In this document: in pieces, positions 45,634-54,755 of the stretch
Numbering within the stretch: the stretch's first letter is position 1
Layout: the number at the start of each line of letters is the position of its first letter
NCBI RefSeq assembly: GCF_050016015.1
Contig: NZ_JBNHEQ010000249.1
Span: 20,354 to 84,353 of the forward strand
DNA: 64,000 bases
Source: Trichodesmium sp002260545
Lineage (GTDB): Bacteria > Cyanobacteriota > Cyanobacteriia > Cyanobacteriales > Microcoleaceae
Direction of reading: 5' to 3'
The notes under the pieces: model-generated
The model's database searches: none
What the model was told of the DNA's origin: nothing
Seen by the model: the letters and a program-made list of their open reading frames with translations, nothing else
Translations under genes and position numbers: made by a program

Positions 45634-45888
45634 CTATTTATATTTAAGTTTAAAGAATAAAATTGGTGAAGCTAAACTCAACGTAGCAACATTAGTAAAA
45701 ATGATTGGTATATCTTTAACCAGGATGCCATAAATTATCCAGAACAAAACACCAGAGCAGAAAATAGCAAACATTTCTCAGGAAATATCTTTTGTCGAGC
45801 GAGTTCGCCAAGTTTTGATAACTTGAGGTAAAAACGAAATAGTTGTTAAGCTGCCTGCTAATAGTCCTAAAATAGTTACTAAATTTAT
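45634..45888 (-). pseudogene. Inactivated SemiSWEET copy
   Basis: It is collinear over all 85 codons with the intact gene at 42918-43172, ending with the same FKLKYK-stop. Two lesions are visible: the start codon is ATA (45888-45886) and a Leu codon is TGA (45780-45778, codon 37), where the intact copy has TTA in DISLEMF. There is no frameshift, so the decay is recent or the paralogue was inactivated by point changes only. Confidence 0.85.
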
Positions 45889-45907
45889 GGTAGATAGATA
45901 TAATTCA

Positions 45908-46063
45908 ACAATTAATAATTACCTCATTCTTATAAAGAAGAGGATTGACTAAAAGGATTTGTTTTTCTTCTTTTACTCGATTGGATATGGCATTTCGGCG
46001 ATAGCTGAAAGACCGTTTTTCTCCATGAATGGAGAGGCTTTATAACTTAATTTTTCGGTAAGT
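45908..46063. repeat. Dispersed AT-rich repeat, copy 3
   Basis: CAATTAATAATTACCTC...AAGAGGATTGACTAAAAGG...GGAGAGGCTTTATAAC...TTTTCGGTAAG matches the family at 8757 and 63688. A separate GGATATGGCATTTCGGCG insertion splits it. The remaining sequence to 46314 has no gene. Confidence 0.7.
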
Positions 46064-46314
46064 AGGTTATTTCAATAATCAGTTATCAGTACCTCATGCA
46101 ATAGGATAGCTGGAAATACTGAATTTTATTTTTTCTTTTTTTATCCCATTTAAAGGGAAACTTAAGACCTGATTTTCTGGTCAAATTAATTATAAAATAG
46201 TTTAATCAGGGAAGAAAGTGCTAGTACAGAGTCAAGATAAAGATAAAGATAATTATTCTGTCTCCCAATACTTAATATGGGAGTCAAAACATAACACCAC
46301 CAAAAATTGAAAAA

Positions 46315-47685
46315 ATGAAGGCAAAATATATCTTCAAAATCTTGTTAACGCTCATTCTGCTTGTCAGCTTGACTATTTTTGCTCCTGTAGCTCAAGCAGC
46401 AGAAAAGGGATTAGATATCTATTTCTTTTACTCTAAAACCTGTCCTCATTGTGCCAAACAAAAACCTCTAATGGAATATATTGATAAACAGAATGAAGAG
46501 GTTAAAGTTAACTCATTTGAAGTCAGTCAAAACCCCCAAATATGGCAAGAATTTCTGGCAAAATATCAGATTACCTCTCAAGCAGTTCCCAGAACATTTA
46601 TTGGCGACAAAAATTTTATTGGTTATAGTGAAACCGAGGGAGAATTGGAATATAATTCTGTATATAAGGGTTATATCGGCTACCGAAACCAAATTATTCA
46701 AGCCATAGAAACAGAATTAGGATACATCGTTAATATTCCAGGAAGAGACAAACCACTTCAACTTCCCTGGTATATTATTTTCTTGCCAATTTTATATTTA
46801 TGCAGCTATCCACTGCTTAACAAAAAACTCAATAATGAGCAAAGAAAAAGATATTGGTTTGGCGGATTAATTACTACGATTATTATCAGCTTATTTTTCT
46901 TTATTACCTTCACCCCAGATGCCATTATTAAACAATTCGCTCAAGGACTTCCTTTTCCCTTATTTGTATCTACAATTGCTCTAGCTGATGGCTTTAACCC
47001 TTGTGCTTTTACTGTCCTAATTATTCTCTTATCATTACTGAGTTATACCAAAAGCAGGAGAGATATGACGCTGATTGGTTCTACTTTTGTGGCTACTTCA
47101 GGGGTGATGTATTTTCTCTTTATTATGATTATGATTCTAGTAGGTTCTGTATTTCTCGACAAATATGGAACTATCTTTATGCTCGTACTAGGAGTAATTA
47201 TTACTTTAGCAGGATTAATTAATATTAAAGATTACTTCTTTTTTAAACAAGCATTTTCTCTTTCTCTATCTGAAAAACAACAGTTATCTATTAGTAAAAA
47301 AGCCCGAGAGATTGCTCGTCAACTACAAAATTCTCAGGGTAGTAAGAAAATGCTTTTAGCTGCCTTGGGTGGAACAATTTTGTTAGCTATATTTGTCAAT
47401 ATTGTCGAATTAGGATGTACCGCAATTCTTCCAGCAGTTTACATGACAACTTTGATTCAATACTGCCAAGAAAATGTTTGGCTTTGTTTTTCATTCTGGA
47501 CAGGAATTTATGCTTTAATCTATATAATTCCTCTATTAGCAATTTTATTGAATTTTATTTATTCCTTCAAATCCTCAAGACTGAGTGAAAGTAAGGGAAG
47601 AATACTTAAGTTAATTGGAGGAACATTCATGCTCTTTTTTGGGTTGGTAATGATCTTCAAGCCAGAATTTTTAACTTTCGGCTAA
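46315..47685 (+). CDS. Thioredoxin-like domain fused to a CcdA/DsbD-type membrane domain
   Basis: A 456-residue protein. A signal peptide (8-28) is followed by a thioredoxin-like domain with redox motif CPHC (Cys43, Cys46) and cis-proline AVPRTF. A membrane part of about eight segments follows. Its paired cysteines, in GFNPCAF and VELGCTAIL, are the transmembrane redox pair of CcdA/DsbD proteins. It probably moves electrons across the membrane to periplasmic or lumenal disulfides, for example for cytochrome maturation. The order (soluble domain first) is unlike classical DsbD. Confidence 0.88.
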   Translation: MKAKYIFKILLTLILLVSLTIFAPVAQAAEKGLDIYFFYSKTCPHCAKQKPLMEYIDKQNEEVKVNSFEVSQNPQIWQEFLAKYQITSQAVPRTFIGDKNFIGYSETEGELEYNSVYKGYIGYRNQIIQAIETELGYIVNIPGRDKPLQLPWYIIFLPILYLCSYPLLNKKLNNEQRKRYWFGGLITTIIISLFFFITFTPDAIIKQFAQGLPFPLFVSTIALADGFNPCAFTVLIILLSLLSYTKSRRDMTLIGSTFVATSGVMYFLFIMIMILVGSVFLDKYGTIFMLVLGVIITLAGLINIKDYFFFKQAFSLSLSEKQQLSISKKAREIARQLQNSQGSKKMLLAALGGTILLAIFVNIVELGCTAILPAVYMTTLIQYCQENVWLCFSFWTGIYALIYIIPLLAILLNFIYSFKSSRLSESKGRILKLIGGTFMLFFGLVMIFKPEFLTFG

Positions 47686-47921
47686 ATTCGGCAGTGCGTT
47701 ATAGAAGTCTAGGATAATAATTGATAGTGTAGGAGTTATATCAAATCCGCTTAATTCGGTATAAAAAAATTTTCATCTTCACCTAAAGAGCAAATGTTTC
47801 TAAATTCTCTTTTCTCCTGACTCCTGACTCCTAGATTAACTATCTAATTACACCGATGCTACCCGATTTAATATATTTAATATTAGGTACAATTATCCCT
47901 AAATTATGATTCTAATTTTTC

Positions 47922-47992
47922 CAGGACTTACGCATTTTTGATTTTTCAACACAGAGAAACTATAGCGCTATAGTTTCTCTGTGTAAGTCCCG
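47922..47992. repeat. Short CAGGACTTACGCA element with a 32-bp perfect palindrome
   Basis: CAGGACTTACGCA (47922-47934) is paired with GTGTAAGTCCCG at the other end. Inside, 47951-47982 is a perfect 32-bp palindrome with half-site ACAGAGAAACTATAGC. The interior differs from the other copies of the family. Confidence 0.7.
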
Positions 47993-48054
47993 TTTAATAT
48001 TAAACTTTTCTATATTAGACCTATCCAGAAAATAAACTTGCTCTTTATTTTAAT

Positions 48055-48432
48055 AGGACTTAGGCAAAGACGCTATATATAGCGCTTAAAACTATGACGC
48101 AATAGTTTTTTAACTCTATACATAGTATCTTTGCGTAAGTCCTGNNNNNNNNNNNNNNNNNNNNNNNNNNNNNNNNNNNNNNNNNNNNNNNNNNNNNNNN
48201 NNNNNNNNNNNNNNNNNNNNNNNNNNNNNNNNNNNNNNNNNNNNTTTAAGATAAGCTAGAGTTGTAAAATTCAGTAACAAAATCATTTTTGGTATCTTTG
48301 AAGCTATATATAGCGTTCAAAACCATTACGCAATAGTTTTATAACTCTATACATAGTACCTTTGCGTAAGTCCTGTTTAAGATAAGCTAGAGTTGTAAAA
48401 TTCAGTAACAAAATCATTTTTGGTATCTTTTT
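48055..48432. repeat. Tandem 131-bp repeat around an assembly gap
   Basis: AGGACTTAGGCA...TTGCGTAAGTCCTG (48055-48144) abuts a gap. After it, TTTAAGATAAGCTAGAGTTG starts at 48245 and again at 48376, a 131-bp period. Each unit contains a degenerate CAGGACTTACGCA-family element and an AGCTATATATAGCG core. No gene lies in 47686-48501. Confidence 0.8.
48145..48244. other. Assembly gap (100 N) in the 131-bp tandem repeat
   Basis: Exactly 100 N inside tandem repeats; the copy number is unresolved. Confidence 0.99.
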
Positions 48433-48501
48433 CGTAAAAATACATTCCCTGTTCTCTACATAGATGCAAAAAGTCTATATCTTTTTCACCAGATATCTAT
48501 T

Positions 48502-49110
48502 CTACTCAACAGATTTACCTAAATTCAACTGTGCCTCCAATTCCTTAATGCGTGCTTGTAATGGTGCCATCATTTCCGCTACTTCCGTCTCAGAATAACG
48601 TATCGGAATATGCTGCGGACAATTTCTATCCCAAGCTTCCACAGTAATAATAAATACACGCTCAACCTTAGCATTATATCCAGGTATACTCAACTGCTGC
48701 ATTAATTCCTGGTCATCATAAACAACTTTTGCACGACCCCAAATTTTCAAACGACGACGGTTAGCATAATCCATCAAAAACAAGAATACTCTGTCATTCT
48801 CAGATAAATTTCCAATACTGATGTATTGACAGTTTCCCGCAAAATCAGCAAAACCTAGAGTCTTTTCATCCAATACTTTCAAGAAACCACGAGACCCACC
48901 CCGGAATTGAATATAAGGCCAATTATTAGAATTTACTGTTCCCAGATAAAAACTATCACGTTGGTTTATGAACTCTGCTATTTCTGGTGTAATAGTGTCG
49001 TTAGTTGCTCCAGTCTCGGCAAACCGTTCATACATTTGGCGCGAACCGTAACGTTCCTGAAGTTCTTTGACAGCAGGTGTAAATGCGATTTCAGCAAATT
49101 TGCGAGCCAT
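48502..49110 (-). CDS. Pyridoxamine 5'-phosphate oxidase-like flavoprotein
   Basis: A protein of about 202 residues starting MARKFAEIAFTPAVKELQERYGSR. The split-barrel flavin-binding pattern is seen in FYLGTVNSNNWPYIQFRGG and VFLFLMDYANRRRLKIWGRAKVV. A C-terminal coiled tail (MMAPLQARIKELEAQL) follows. Relatives bind FMN and reduce small substrates, but the precise substrate is unknown. The start at 49110 is favoured because the upstream residues from 49185 are repeat-like. It is followed on the same strand, 185 bp away, by nothing co-directional; the GST gene lies upstream. Confidence 0.88.
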   Translation of the reverse strand: MARKFAEIAFTPAVKELQERYGSRQMYERFAETGATNDTITPEIAEFINQRDSFYLGTVNSNNWPYIQFRGGSRGFLKVLDEKTLGFADFAGNCQYISIGNLSENDRVFLFLMDYANRRRLKIWGRAKVVYDDQELMQQLSIPGYNAKVERVFIITVEAWDRNCPQHIPIRYSETEVAEMMAPLQARIKELEAQLNLGKSVE

Positions 49111-49295
49111 GATTTTTTTCCCACTTAAAATATGTAACAAATTATAAGATTGCTTTCCTAACGGAATCATCGGCAAACCTTGCACTCAGTTTCAGTCGCC
49201 ATAACCGTTTCAATAAGGTAAGCAAAAGGAAAGACTGATTTTAAGAGATTGCTTCCTTTCACCCCGTTTCAGTCATATTGACAAAATAATAATCA

Positions 49296-49895
49296 CTAAA
49301 TACCAGGCATACCAATAAAACCAGGTAACTGCTTAATTCTTTCAATCCAAGCTTGAACATTAGGGTATGGTTCTAGAGAAATTTTAGCATCGGATGCTAA
49401 CGCCACATAAGGAAAACAAGCAACATCGGCAATAGTCGGGCGATCTAATGCTAACCAATTATTTTTCCCTAAGTGTTCGTCAATAATTTTCAGAATATAC
49501 TCTGACTTTTGAGTAGCATATTCAATATTAATATATTCCATATTAAACTTATGATACCGTCTCGCATACTCAACTCCCTGACGAATTTCACCTGTTGCTG
49601 TAGATAACCAGCGCATAACTCGACTCATGGGTTCTGCTTCCAATGGCAACCAGTCTTCATTACCATAGCGTCGTGCTAAGTAAACTAAAATTGCTTGAGC
49701 ATCTTGTAGCACCAATTCTCCATCTGTTAGCACTGGTATTTGTCCGAAGGGGTTAAGTTCCAAAAATTCGGGAGTTTTGTGTTCGCCTTGAAAAAGATCG
49801 ACGCGGACAAGTTCATATTCTAATCCTAAAAGCGATAGCATTAGTTGCACTTTATAAGCATTGCCAGATAATTCGTAGCTGTATAGTTTAATCAT
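49296..49895 (-). CDS. Glutathione S-transferase
   Basis: A 199-residue protein with a thioredoxin-fold N-terminal half (IKLYSYELSGNAYKVQLMLSLLGL...FGQIPVLTDGELVLQDAQAILVYLA) containing the cis-proline and the Asp/Gln-Ala glutathione-binding pair, then an all-helical C-terminal half (RPTIADVACFPYVAL). It conjugates or reduces substrates using glutathione. It is divergent from a TetR regulator, with 106 bp between the starts and two palindromic operators in that gap, so it is almost certainly regulated by it. Confidence 0.93.
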   Translation of the reverse strand: MIKLYSYELSGNAYKVQLMLSLLGLEYELVRVDLFQGEHKTPEFLELNPFGQIPVLTDGELVLQDAQAILVYLARRYGNEDWLPLEAEPMSRVMRWLSTATGEIRQGVEYARRYHKFNMEYINIEYATQKSEYILKIIDEHLGKNNWLALDRPTIADVACFPYVALASDAKISLEPYPNVQAWIERIKQLPGFIGMPGI

Positions 49896-49922
49896 TTTAT
49901 TTTCCTTGAGAACAATATTTTT

Positions 49923-49944
49923 ATATACCGAACGTTCGGTATAT
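49923..49944. promoter_or_regulatory. TetR operator 1 (22-bp perfect palindrome)
   Basis: The sequence is ATATACCGAAC followed by its exact reverse complement, GTTCGGTATAT. It sits between the GST and TetR starts and overlaps the probable GST promoter. The inverted ACCGAACGTTCGGT core is the type bound by TetR-family dimers. Confidence 0.8.
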
Positions 49945-49952
49945 GCTTAATG

Positions 49953-49968
49953 TACTGAACGTTCGGTA
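49953..49968. promoter_or_regulatory. TetR operator 2 (TACTGAACGTTCGGTA)
   Basis: This is a second copy of the palindrome with one mismatch (CTGA instead of CCGA). Its centre is 27 bp from that of operator 1. It lies 34 bp upstream of the TetR gene, consistent with autoregulation. Confidence 0.75.
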
Positions 49969-50001
49969 GAATGTCAAGAGAAAATCAGAAAAAATTTTTT
50001 T

Positions 50002-50547
50002 ATGTCCAAAGAAGAAGCGATCGCCAAATTAATCCAAGTATTCCGGCAATATGGATATGAAGGGACCACATTAGCCAAACTATCAAAAGCCACAGGATTA
50101 GGAAAAGCCAGCCTTTACCACTACTTCCCTGGTGGCAAAGCAGAAATGGGAGAAGCAGTTTTAGAATATGCCAATAACTGGTTTCAAACTACAGTATTAA
50201 AACCATTAAAATCTGATGGCCAACCAGAAGCAAGGATTATGGCCATGAGCCAACAAATCAACAAGTTTTACTCTGAAGGCCAGGAAACTTGTTTGTGGTC
50301 AATATTATCAGTAGGGGAAGCGCAAGACCTATTTAATAGCCAAATCCAGAACAGTTTAATAACATGGATAGATGCTTTAACCCAAGTATTAATAGAAGCA
50401 GGCATTGAGGCTGAACAAGCTCGTCAGAAGTCAGAAGATGCAATTATTCAAGTCCAAGGAGCATTAATATTAACTAGAGTTCTTAATAACAACAGTCCAT
50501 TTAAAAGAACTTTGGCAGAATTACCAAAAACGTTGTTAGGTAAATAA
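50002..50547 (+). CDS. TetR/AcrR family transcriptional repressor
   Basis: A 181-residue regulator. The N-terminal helix-turn-helix is clear: AIAKLIQVFRQYGYEGTTLAKLSKATGLGKASLYHYFPGGKAEM. The C-terminal domain, which resembles the LmrA/YxaF-type ligand-binding fold, has no identified ligand. It is transcribed divergently from the GST gene across two TetR-type palindromes, so an electrophile or thiol-reactive inducer is a reasonable guess. It probably controls itself and the GST. Confidence 0.93.
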   Translation: MSKEEAIAKLIQVFRQYGYEGTTLAKLSKATGLGKASLYHYFPGGKAEMGEAVLEYANNWFQTTVLKPLKSDGQPEARIMAMSQQINKFYSEGQETCLWSILSVGEAQDLFNSQIQNSLITWIDALTQVLIEAGIEAEQARQKSEDAIIQVQGALILTRVLNNNSPFKRTLAELPKTLLGK

Positions 50548-50947
50548 TTTAGTCTTGAAATAAAATTAATTTTTCTCTGGTTGAAAATTAATATTTATCT
50601 GACAGATGAACCAACTTTACAGTGCTTTTAGTTTCAGTAAACCACAAAATATTTTGGGAGTCGGGAGTCATTTCAGTTAGTAAGTACCTTTGACTGTTTG
50701 GGCAGCATTCCGTAGGAAACCCAGAGGCTTGAAATACTGAATATTCTTTTTTCATCCCCTTAACATGGGAGACTTGAAACCTTATTTGTTGGTCAAAAAA
50801 TACTTTGGAGTTACTGTGCAAACTCTGGTTTATCTATTTTGAAAACTGCTGTAAATACATTTGTATCTCACAAGTTATTTATATAGACAAATTTTCATTT
50901 GTATTACCTAGCACCCATACCCAGATAAAATTTATCAGCTCTCTAAA
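50548..50947. other. Repeat-containing spacer
   Basis: About 400 bp with a GTCATTTCAGTTAGTAAGTA...CCCAGAGGCTTGAAATACTGAATATTC repeat like those near 31490 and 46080. No gene is seen; a short minus-strand frame here is repeat-derived. Confidence 0.5.
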
Positions 50948-51325
50948 TTAACCATCAGTTTGAGCAGAAGAAGAAACAAAATTAAGCAACGACATCCACA
51001 CCCTTTTACCAGAATCATAACACTGCCAATTCTCATTTTTATCCAAATAACATATTAAAACCCTGTCACTATTAGAGTCAGAAAAATGCTCTGCAAAACA
51101 TAAAAAAGGATAAGTCTTACGACTTAATCGTTTAGCAACAGCCAGATTTGGACATTCAATCACAAAAACAGTTTCTCCATCCAGATAGGTAAGAGAAAAA
51201 ATACACTTCCGTAGAATAGCCCTCAGCCAACTTTCTGTATAGTCAAAATATCTATCTATAAGTTGATTTGTCAAAGCTTTTTCTAAAGAACGATCCAAAG
51301 AATCATGATTTTTTAGGTAATCCAT
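50948..51325 (-). CDS. Hypothetical protein
   Basis: A 125-residue soluble protein. I do not recognise the family. It begins MDYLKNHDSLDRSLEKALTN, has an internal segment TYLDGETVFVIECPNLAVAKRLSRK and an aromatic NWQCYDSGKRVW. The regular mix of charged and hydrophobic residues argues that it is a real gene. It is divergent from the M48 protease, with 119 bp between the starts. Confidence 0.6.
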   Translation of the reverse strand: MDYLKNHDSLDRSLEKALTNQLIDRYFDYTESWLRAILRKCIFSLTYLDGETVFVIECPNLAVAKRLSRKTYPFLCFAEHFSDSNSDRVLICYLDKNENWQCYDSGKRVWMSLLNFVSSSAQTDG

Positions 51326-51444
51326 ATTTCAATCTGAACCTCAAATTGCAATTGCTTTGTCTTATCTGTCAACATAATAAATATAAACCTTTAAATGCCA
51401 GAATCAAAACTGGCTTATTCTGACTAAATTATCAAATTTTAATC

Positions 51445-52404
51445 ATGCCTACCTATACCGGAATTTCTAGTGAAGCTTTTCGTCATCCCCTAGATCGTCA
51501 AGCTGAAGATGCTTTACGCAGTGTGCCTGGATTTGACTTAGTTGCCAGTAAATTCGTAGAATTTGTTTATGAACGCCCACAATATGTTTATTTAATGGGG
51601 AATGGAATTCAAGTTGGGCCTCGTCAATATGCCAGTATTTATCAGATATTTCGAGGATGTGTTAGAGACTTAGATATACTACCTGAACCTACCTTATTTG
51701 TTTCTCAAAATCCCCAAGTAAATAGTTATTCTTTGGGAAAAGAGCAACCTTTAATTGTTTTAAATACTGGTCTTTTAGACTTATTAAATGAGGCAGAATT
51801 AAAAACTGTACTAGCTCACGAATTAGGACATATTAAGTGTGGCCATCCCATCTTAAATCAGATGGCAATTTGGGCAATGGGTGTTGCTTCAGCCATTGGA
51901 GAAGTAACATTTGGTTTAGGTAATTTAGTCAGCAGCGGATTAATTTATGCTTTCTACGAATGGCGACGCAAAGCTGAATTATCGGCAGATCGGGCAGCTC
52001 TTTTAGTCATGGATGACCTAAATTTAGTTATGGAAACTATGATGAAGTTGGCTGGAGTGAGTAGCAAGTATCTCAACGAGTGTAGTTTACAAGAATTTAT
52101 TCGTCAGTCCGATAATTATCAAGACCTAGACCAAGATGGACTGAATCAAGTTTATAAGTTTTTGCTTTACAATGGTGGTCAGGGTGTAATGTTGAGTCAT
52201 CCTTTCCCAGTGGAGCGAGTGCGCTATTTGCAAAATTGGGCAAATTCTGAGGAATATCGTCAAATTCATGCTGGTAATTATAAACGTGCTACTGCGGAGG
52301 GTGCCGTTGAGGTGGAAGTAGAGTCTCCAGAAAATGAAGCAGAAGTTTTGCGTCGTGAAATTCAGGAGTTACAACAGGAAATTAATCGGATAAAATCAAA
52401 ATAA
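51445..52404 (+). CDS. M48 family zinc metalloprotease
   Basis: A 319-residue protein. The zinc site is HELGH (His125, Glu126, His129) in LAHELGHIKCGH, with the third ligand Glu178 in RRKAELSADRAAL. Two weakly hydrophobic segments follow the site. A Glu-rich coiled tail (residues 285-319) ends the protein. Unlike HtpX there are no clear N-terminal membrane helices. Relatives are peptidases for membrane or envelope quality control; the substrate is unknown. Confidence 0.92.
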   Translation: MPTYTGISSEAFRHPLDRQAEDALRSVPGFDLVASKFVEFVYERPQYVYLMGNGIQVGPRQYASIYQIFRGCVRDLDILPEPTLFVSQNPQVNSYSLGKEQPLIVLNTGLLDLLNEAELKTVLAHELGHIKCGHPILNQMAIWAMGVASAIGEVTFGLGNLVSSGLIYAFYEWRRKAELSADRAALLVMDDLNLVMETMMKLAGVSSKYLNECSLQEFIRQSDNYQDLDQDGLNQVYKFLLYNGGQGVMLSHPFPVERVRYLQNWANSEEYRQIHAGNYKRATAEGAVEVEVESPENEAEVLRREIQELQQEINRIKSK

Positions 52405-53024
52405 ACTTTTCTAGACCTGGTTTTTTGTATAGATTTGGGAGTATTAGGAAAAGTATCTCAGCTTAATATTACCCCACTCTTAGATTTTTTCGGGAAAGTA
52501 ACCTTCAGCAAGATGTAGTTAAAAATATAACTACTGTAGAAATGTATTAATATTTTCTTTACTTACGAAGTAAACATTCAGCAGTTAGCTATTAGCTAGC
52601 CTCTTGCCTTCTTCTGAGGAGCTGCGCTTTTTCGTATAGGGAATGCTCCGCAAACATGTCGCGCAGCGAAACAGCTATTTATTTGAGTTTTACCGAAAAA
52701 TAAAGGTTTAAAGCTTCTACTTTCAAGGAGAAACAAGAAAAAATTTTCCTTTTATTCAATCCTATCCGTTTTTAGGGAGAGGTAATTATCAATTATCAAT
52801 TATCAATTATCCATTATTGAAATAAAAGCTTTATTAATTGAAGTAAATTGAATATTACTATAAAAGCCGACTTTAAAGGCTATATTCATTTATAGCAAGT
52901 CCTTAAGGTTTAGATATTATTGCTGTTTGCATAGCATTCCGCAGGAAATGCTTACCTTACGAAAGAAAACCCACCTATCATTTTCTTTATTCAAACTATA
53001 CAAAATAATCAGGAATTTCTAACT
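52405..53024. other. Repeat-rich spacer
   Basis: About 620 bp without a gene. It contains a CGCAAACATGTCGCGCAGCG-type GC-rich fragment (about 52600-52680) and an inverted copy of the dispersed AT-rich repeat (about 52692-52815). Confidence 0.6.
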
Positions 53025-53443
53025 ATGTTACAAGATAAAAAATCCAACGGCTACAACAAACCACCTCTATTTTGGGGTCTGAGCAAAGCAGGAGTTATCG
53101 CTCTAACAGTAGGAGCTACAATAATGGGATTTACTAATCCTCCTAGAGATGAATATGTTAATTATGCTTCTAATAAACTGGTAACTGAGATTAGGGAATC
53201 TGTTTGTAAAGAATCTAAAGTACCAGACTTTTTGAGTGATTTTACAGGTGATTTAGTTAAAAGTTGTGAAAAGCTAATTAAGAGTCAAAGAACTACAATT
53301 AAAGAATTAATGGATAATGCCACCAGACGTCAAAATTTAATCTTATTTAGTTTTTATACAACTGAGTTTCAGGGTAATAGATATCAGACTATTGGTGCAG
53401 TAGGAAATTTTCTCACGTTTCCACCACAGAAAATTGATAAAAG

Positions 53444-53447
<4 letters not shown>
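53025..53447 (+). CDS. DUF4359 family protein
   Basis: A 140-residue protein with one N-terminal membrane segment (about 19-38) and the family pattern MGFTNPPRDEYVNYASNKL, followed by CKESKV...LVKSCEKLI with two cysteines, and RQNLILFSFYTTEF. DUF4359 proteins are small membrane or secreted proteins of unknown function in cyanobacteria and other bacteria. It ends at the boundary of a MITE-like element (53444), whose left end supplies its stop region. Confidence 0.85.
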
Positions 53448-53689
<242 letters not shown>

Positions 53690-53831
53690 AATTAATGATA
53701 ATTAAGCAAATAATGTAGGGATGTGTGATGGAACATTCCTACATTATTTTTTAGATTCTAAGAAGTTTTTATATAAATATTGAAAAGGCGATTTAACTTT
53801 CTCTAAATGTTCAATATTTTTTTTTAATATT

Positions 53832-53973
53832 CAGGAGTTACGCAAAATTTCAAGTTATACACCATCTGTAGGGGCGATTTCCGTTCCGGAATACTTCGTA
53901 AACGCGTTTGCGGAGCATTCCGTAGGAAATCGCCCCTACTAGATATAGATATGGCGGTTATGAGTAAGTCCTG
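53832..53973. repeat. Degenerate CAGGACTTACGCA-family element
   Basis: CAGGAGTTACGCA at the left end and TGAGTAAGTCCTG at the right bound 142 bp containing a GTAGGGGCGATTTCC...GGAAATCGCCCCTAC palindrome with a nested GCGTTTGCGGAGCATTCC insertion. Confidence 0.7.
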
Positions 53974-53993
53974 ATAGTATTCAACGCTAAAAA

Positions 53994-54080
53994 CGGAGAG
54001 GGGGGGATTCGAACCCCCGTATGAGTTACCCCATAACAGCATTTCCAGTGCTGCGCCTTAAACCACTCGGCCACCTCTCC
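53994..54080 (-). tRNA. tRNA-Ser (anticodon GGA)
   Basis: On the minus strand the 87-nt sequence starts GGAGAGGTGGCCGAGTGGTT, with the acceptor stem paired to CCTCTCC, and has discriminator G. The anticodon stem CAGCA/TGCTG encloses CTGGAAA, giving anticodon GGA. A long variable arm follows, as in class II serine tRNAs, and GGTTCGAATCC forms the T loop. The 3' CCA is not encoded. Confidence 0.97.
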
Positions 54081-54386
54081 AGGAAGCAAAATTATTTAAT
54101 TTAAAATTTGCTCACAATTCAACTATGTTAGCAGAACTAATCTAAATTTGGCAACCCCCTCAGACAAAAAAATTTATTATTGGGTTTTGGGCCTCAATAA
54201 CATAAGATTAAGTATAAGCCACGTTTTGGTCTAGTCATCAAAAGCTAATATCTAAATCGTGATAGATAACCTAAAAATCTAAACACTGACCAATAAATAA
54301 GGTCAATCATCTGCCCTTTTAAGGCAATAAAGAAAATTCCTCTAGCTGAAGCCGGAGGTACTGTTAACTGATAACTGATAACTGAA
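54081..54386. other. Spacer upstream of the ferredoxin gene
   Basis: About 305 bp without a gene. Just before the ferredoxin start it carries GCCGGAGGTACTGTTAACTG and ACTGATAACTG repeats, which may displace the native promoter. The tRNA promoter must lie in the first part. Confidence 0.4.
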
Positions 54387-54755
54387 ATGGCCTCTTATCA
54401 CCAGATTAATATACACGATCGCCAAAATAATACCCATTATAAAGTCCAGGTTCCTGATGACCGCTACATTCTACACAGTGCTGAGAACCAAGGAGTCGAA
54501 TTACCATTTTCCTGCCGTAATGGTGCTTGTACTACTTGTGCAGTCAGAGTTATATCTGGGGACATCTATCAACCGGAAGCAATGGGGCTATCCCTAGAAC
54601 TGCAAAAACAGGGTTATGCTCTTCTTTGTGTCAGTTATGCCCGTTCTGACCTATTTGTAGAAACACAGGATGAAGATGAAGTGTATGAACTCCAATTTGG
54701 CCGCTACTTTGGCAAAGGAAAGGTAAAAGTTGGACTGCCATTGGATGAGGACTAA
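54387..54755 (+). CDS. 2Fe-2S ferredoxin, FdC2-like
   Basis: A 122-residue plant-type ferredoxin. The cluster cysteines are Cys43, Cys48 and Cys51 (CRNGACTTC) and Cys81 (YALLCVSY). It differs from PetF by a C-terminal extension of about 20 residues (ELQFGRYFGKGKVKVGLPLDED), the hallmark of the FdC2-type ferredoxins with a more positive potential. The partner is not identified. It overlaps the next gene by 11 bp and is probably co-transcribed with it. Confidence 0.92.
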   Translation: MASYHQINIHDRQNNTHYKVQVPDDRYILHSAENQGVELPFSCRNGACTTCAVRVISGDIYQPEAMGLSLELQKQGYALLCVSYARSDLFVETQDEDEVYELQFGRYFGKGKVKVGLPLDED

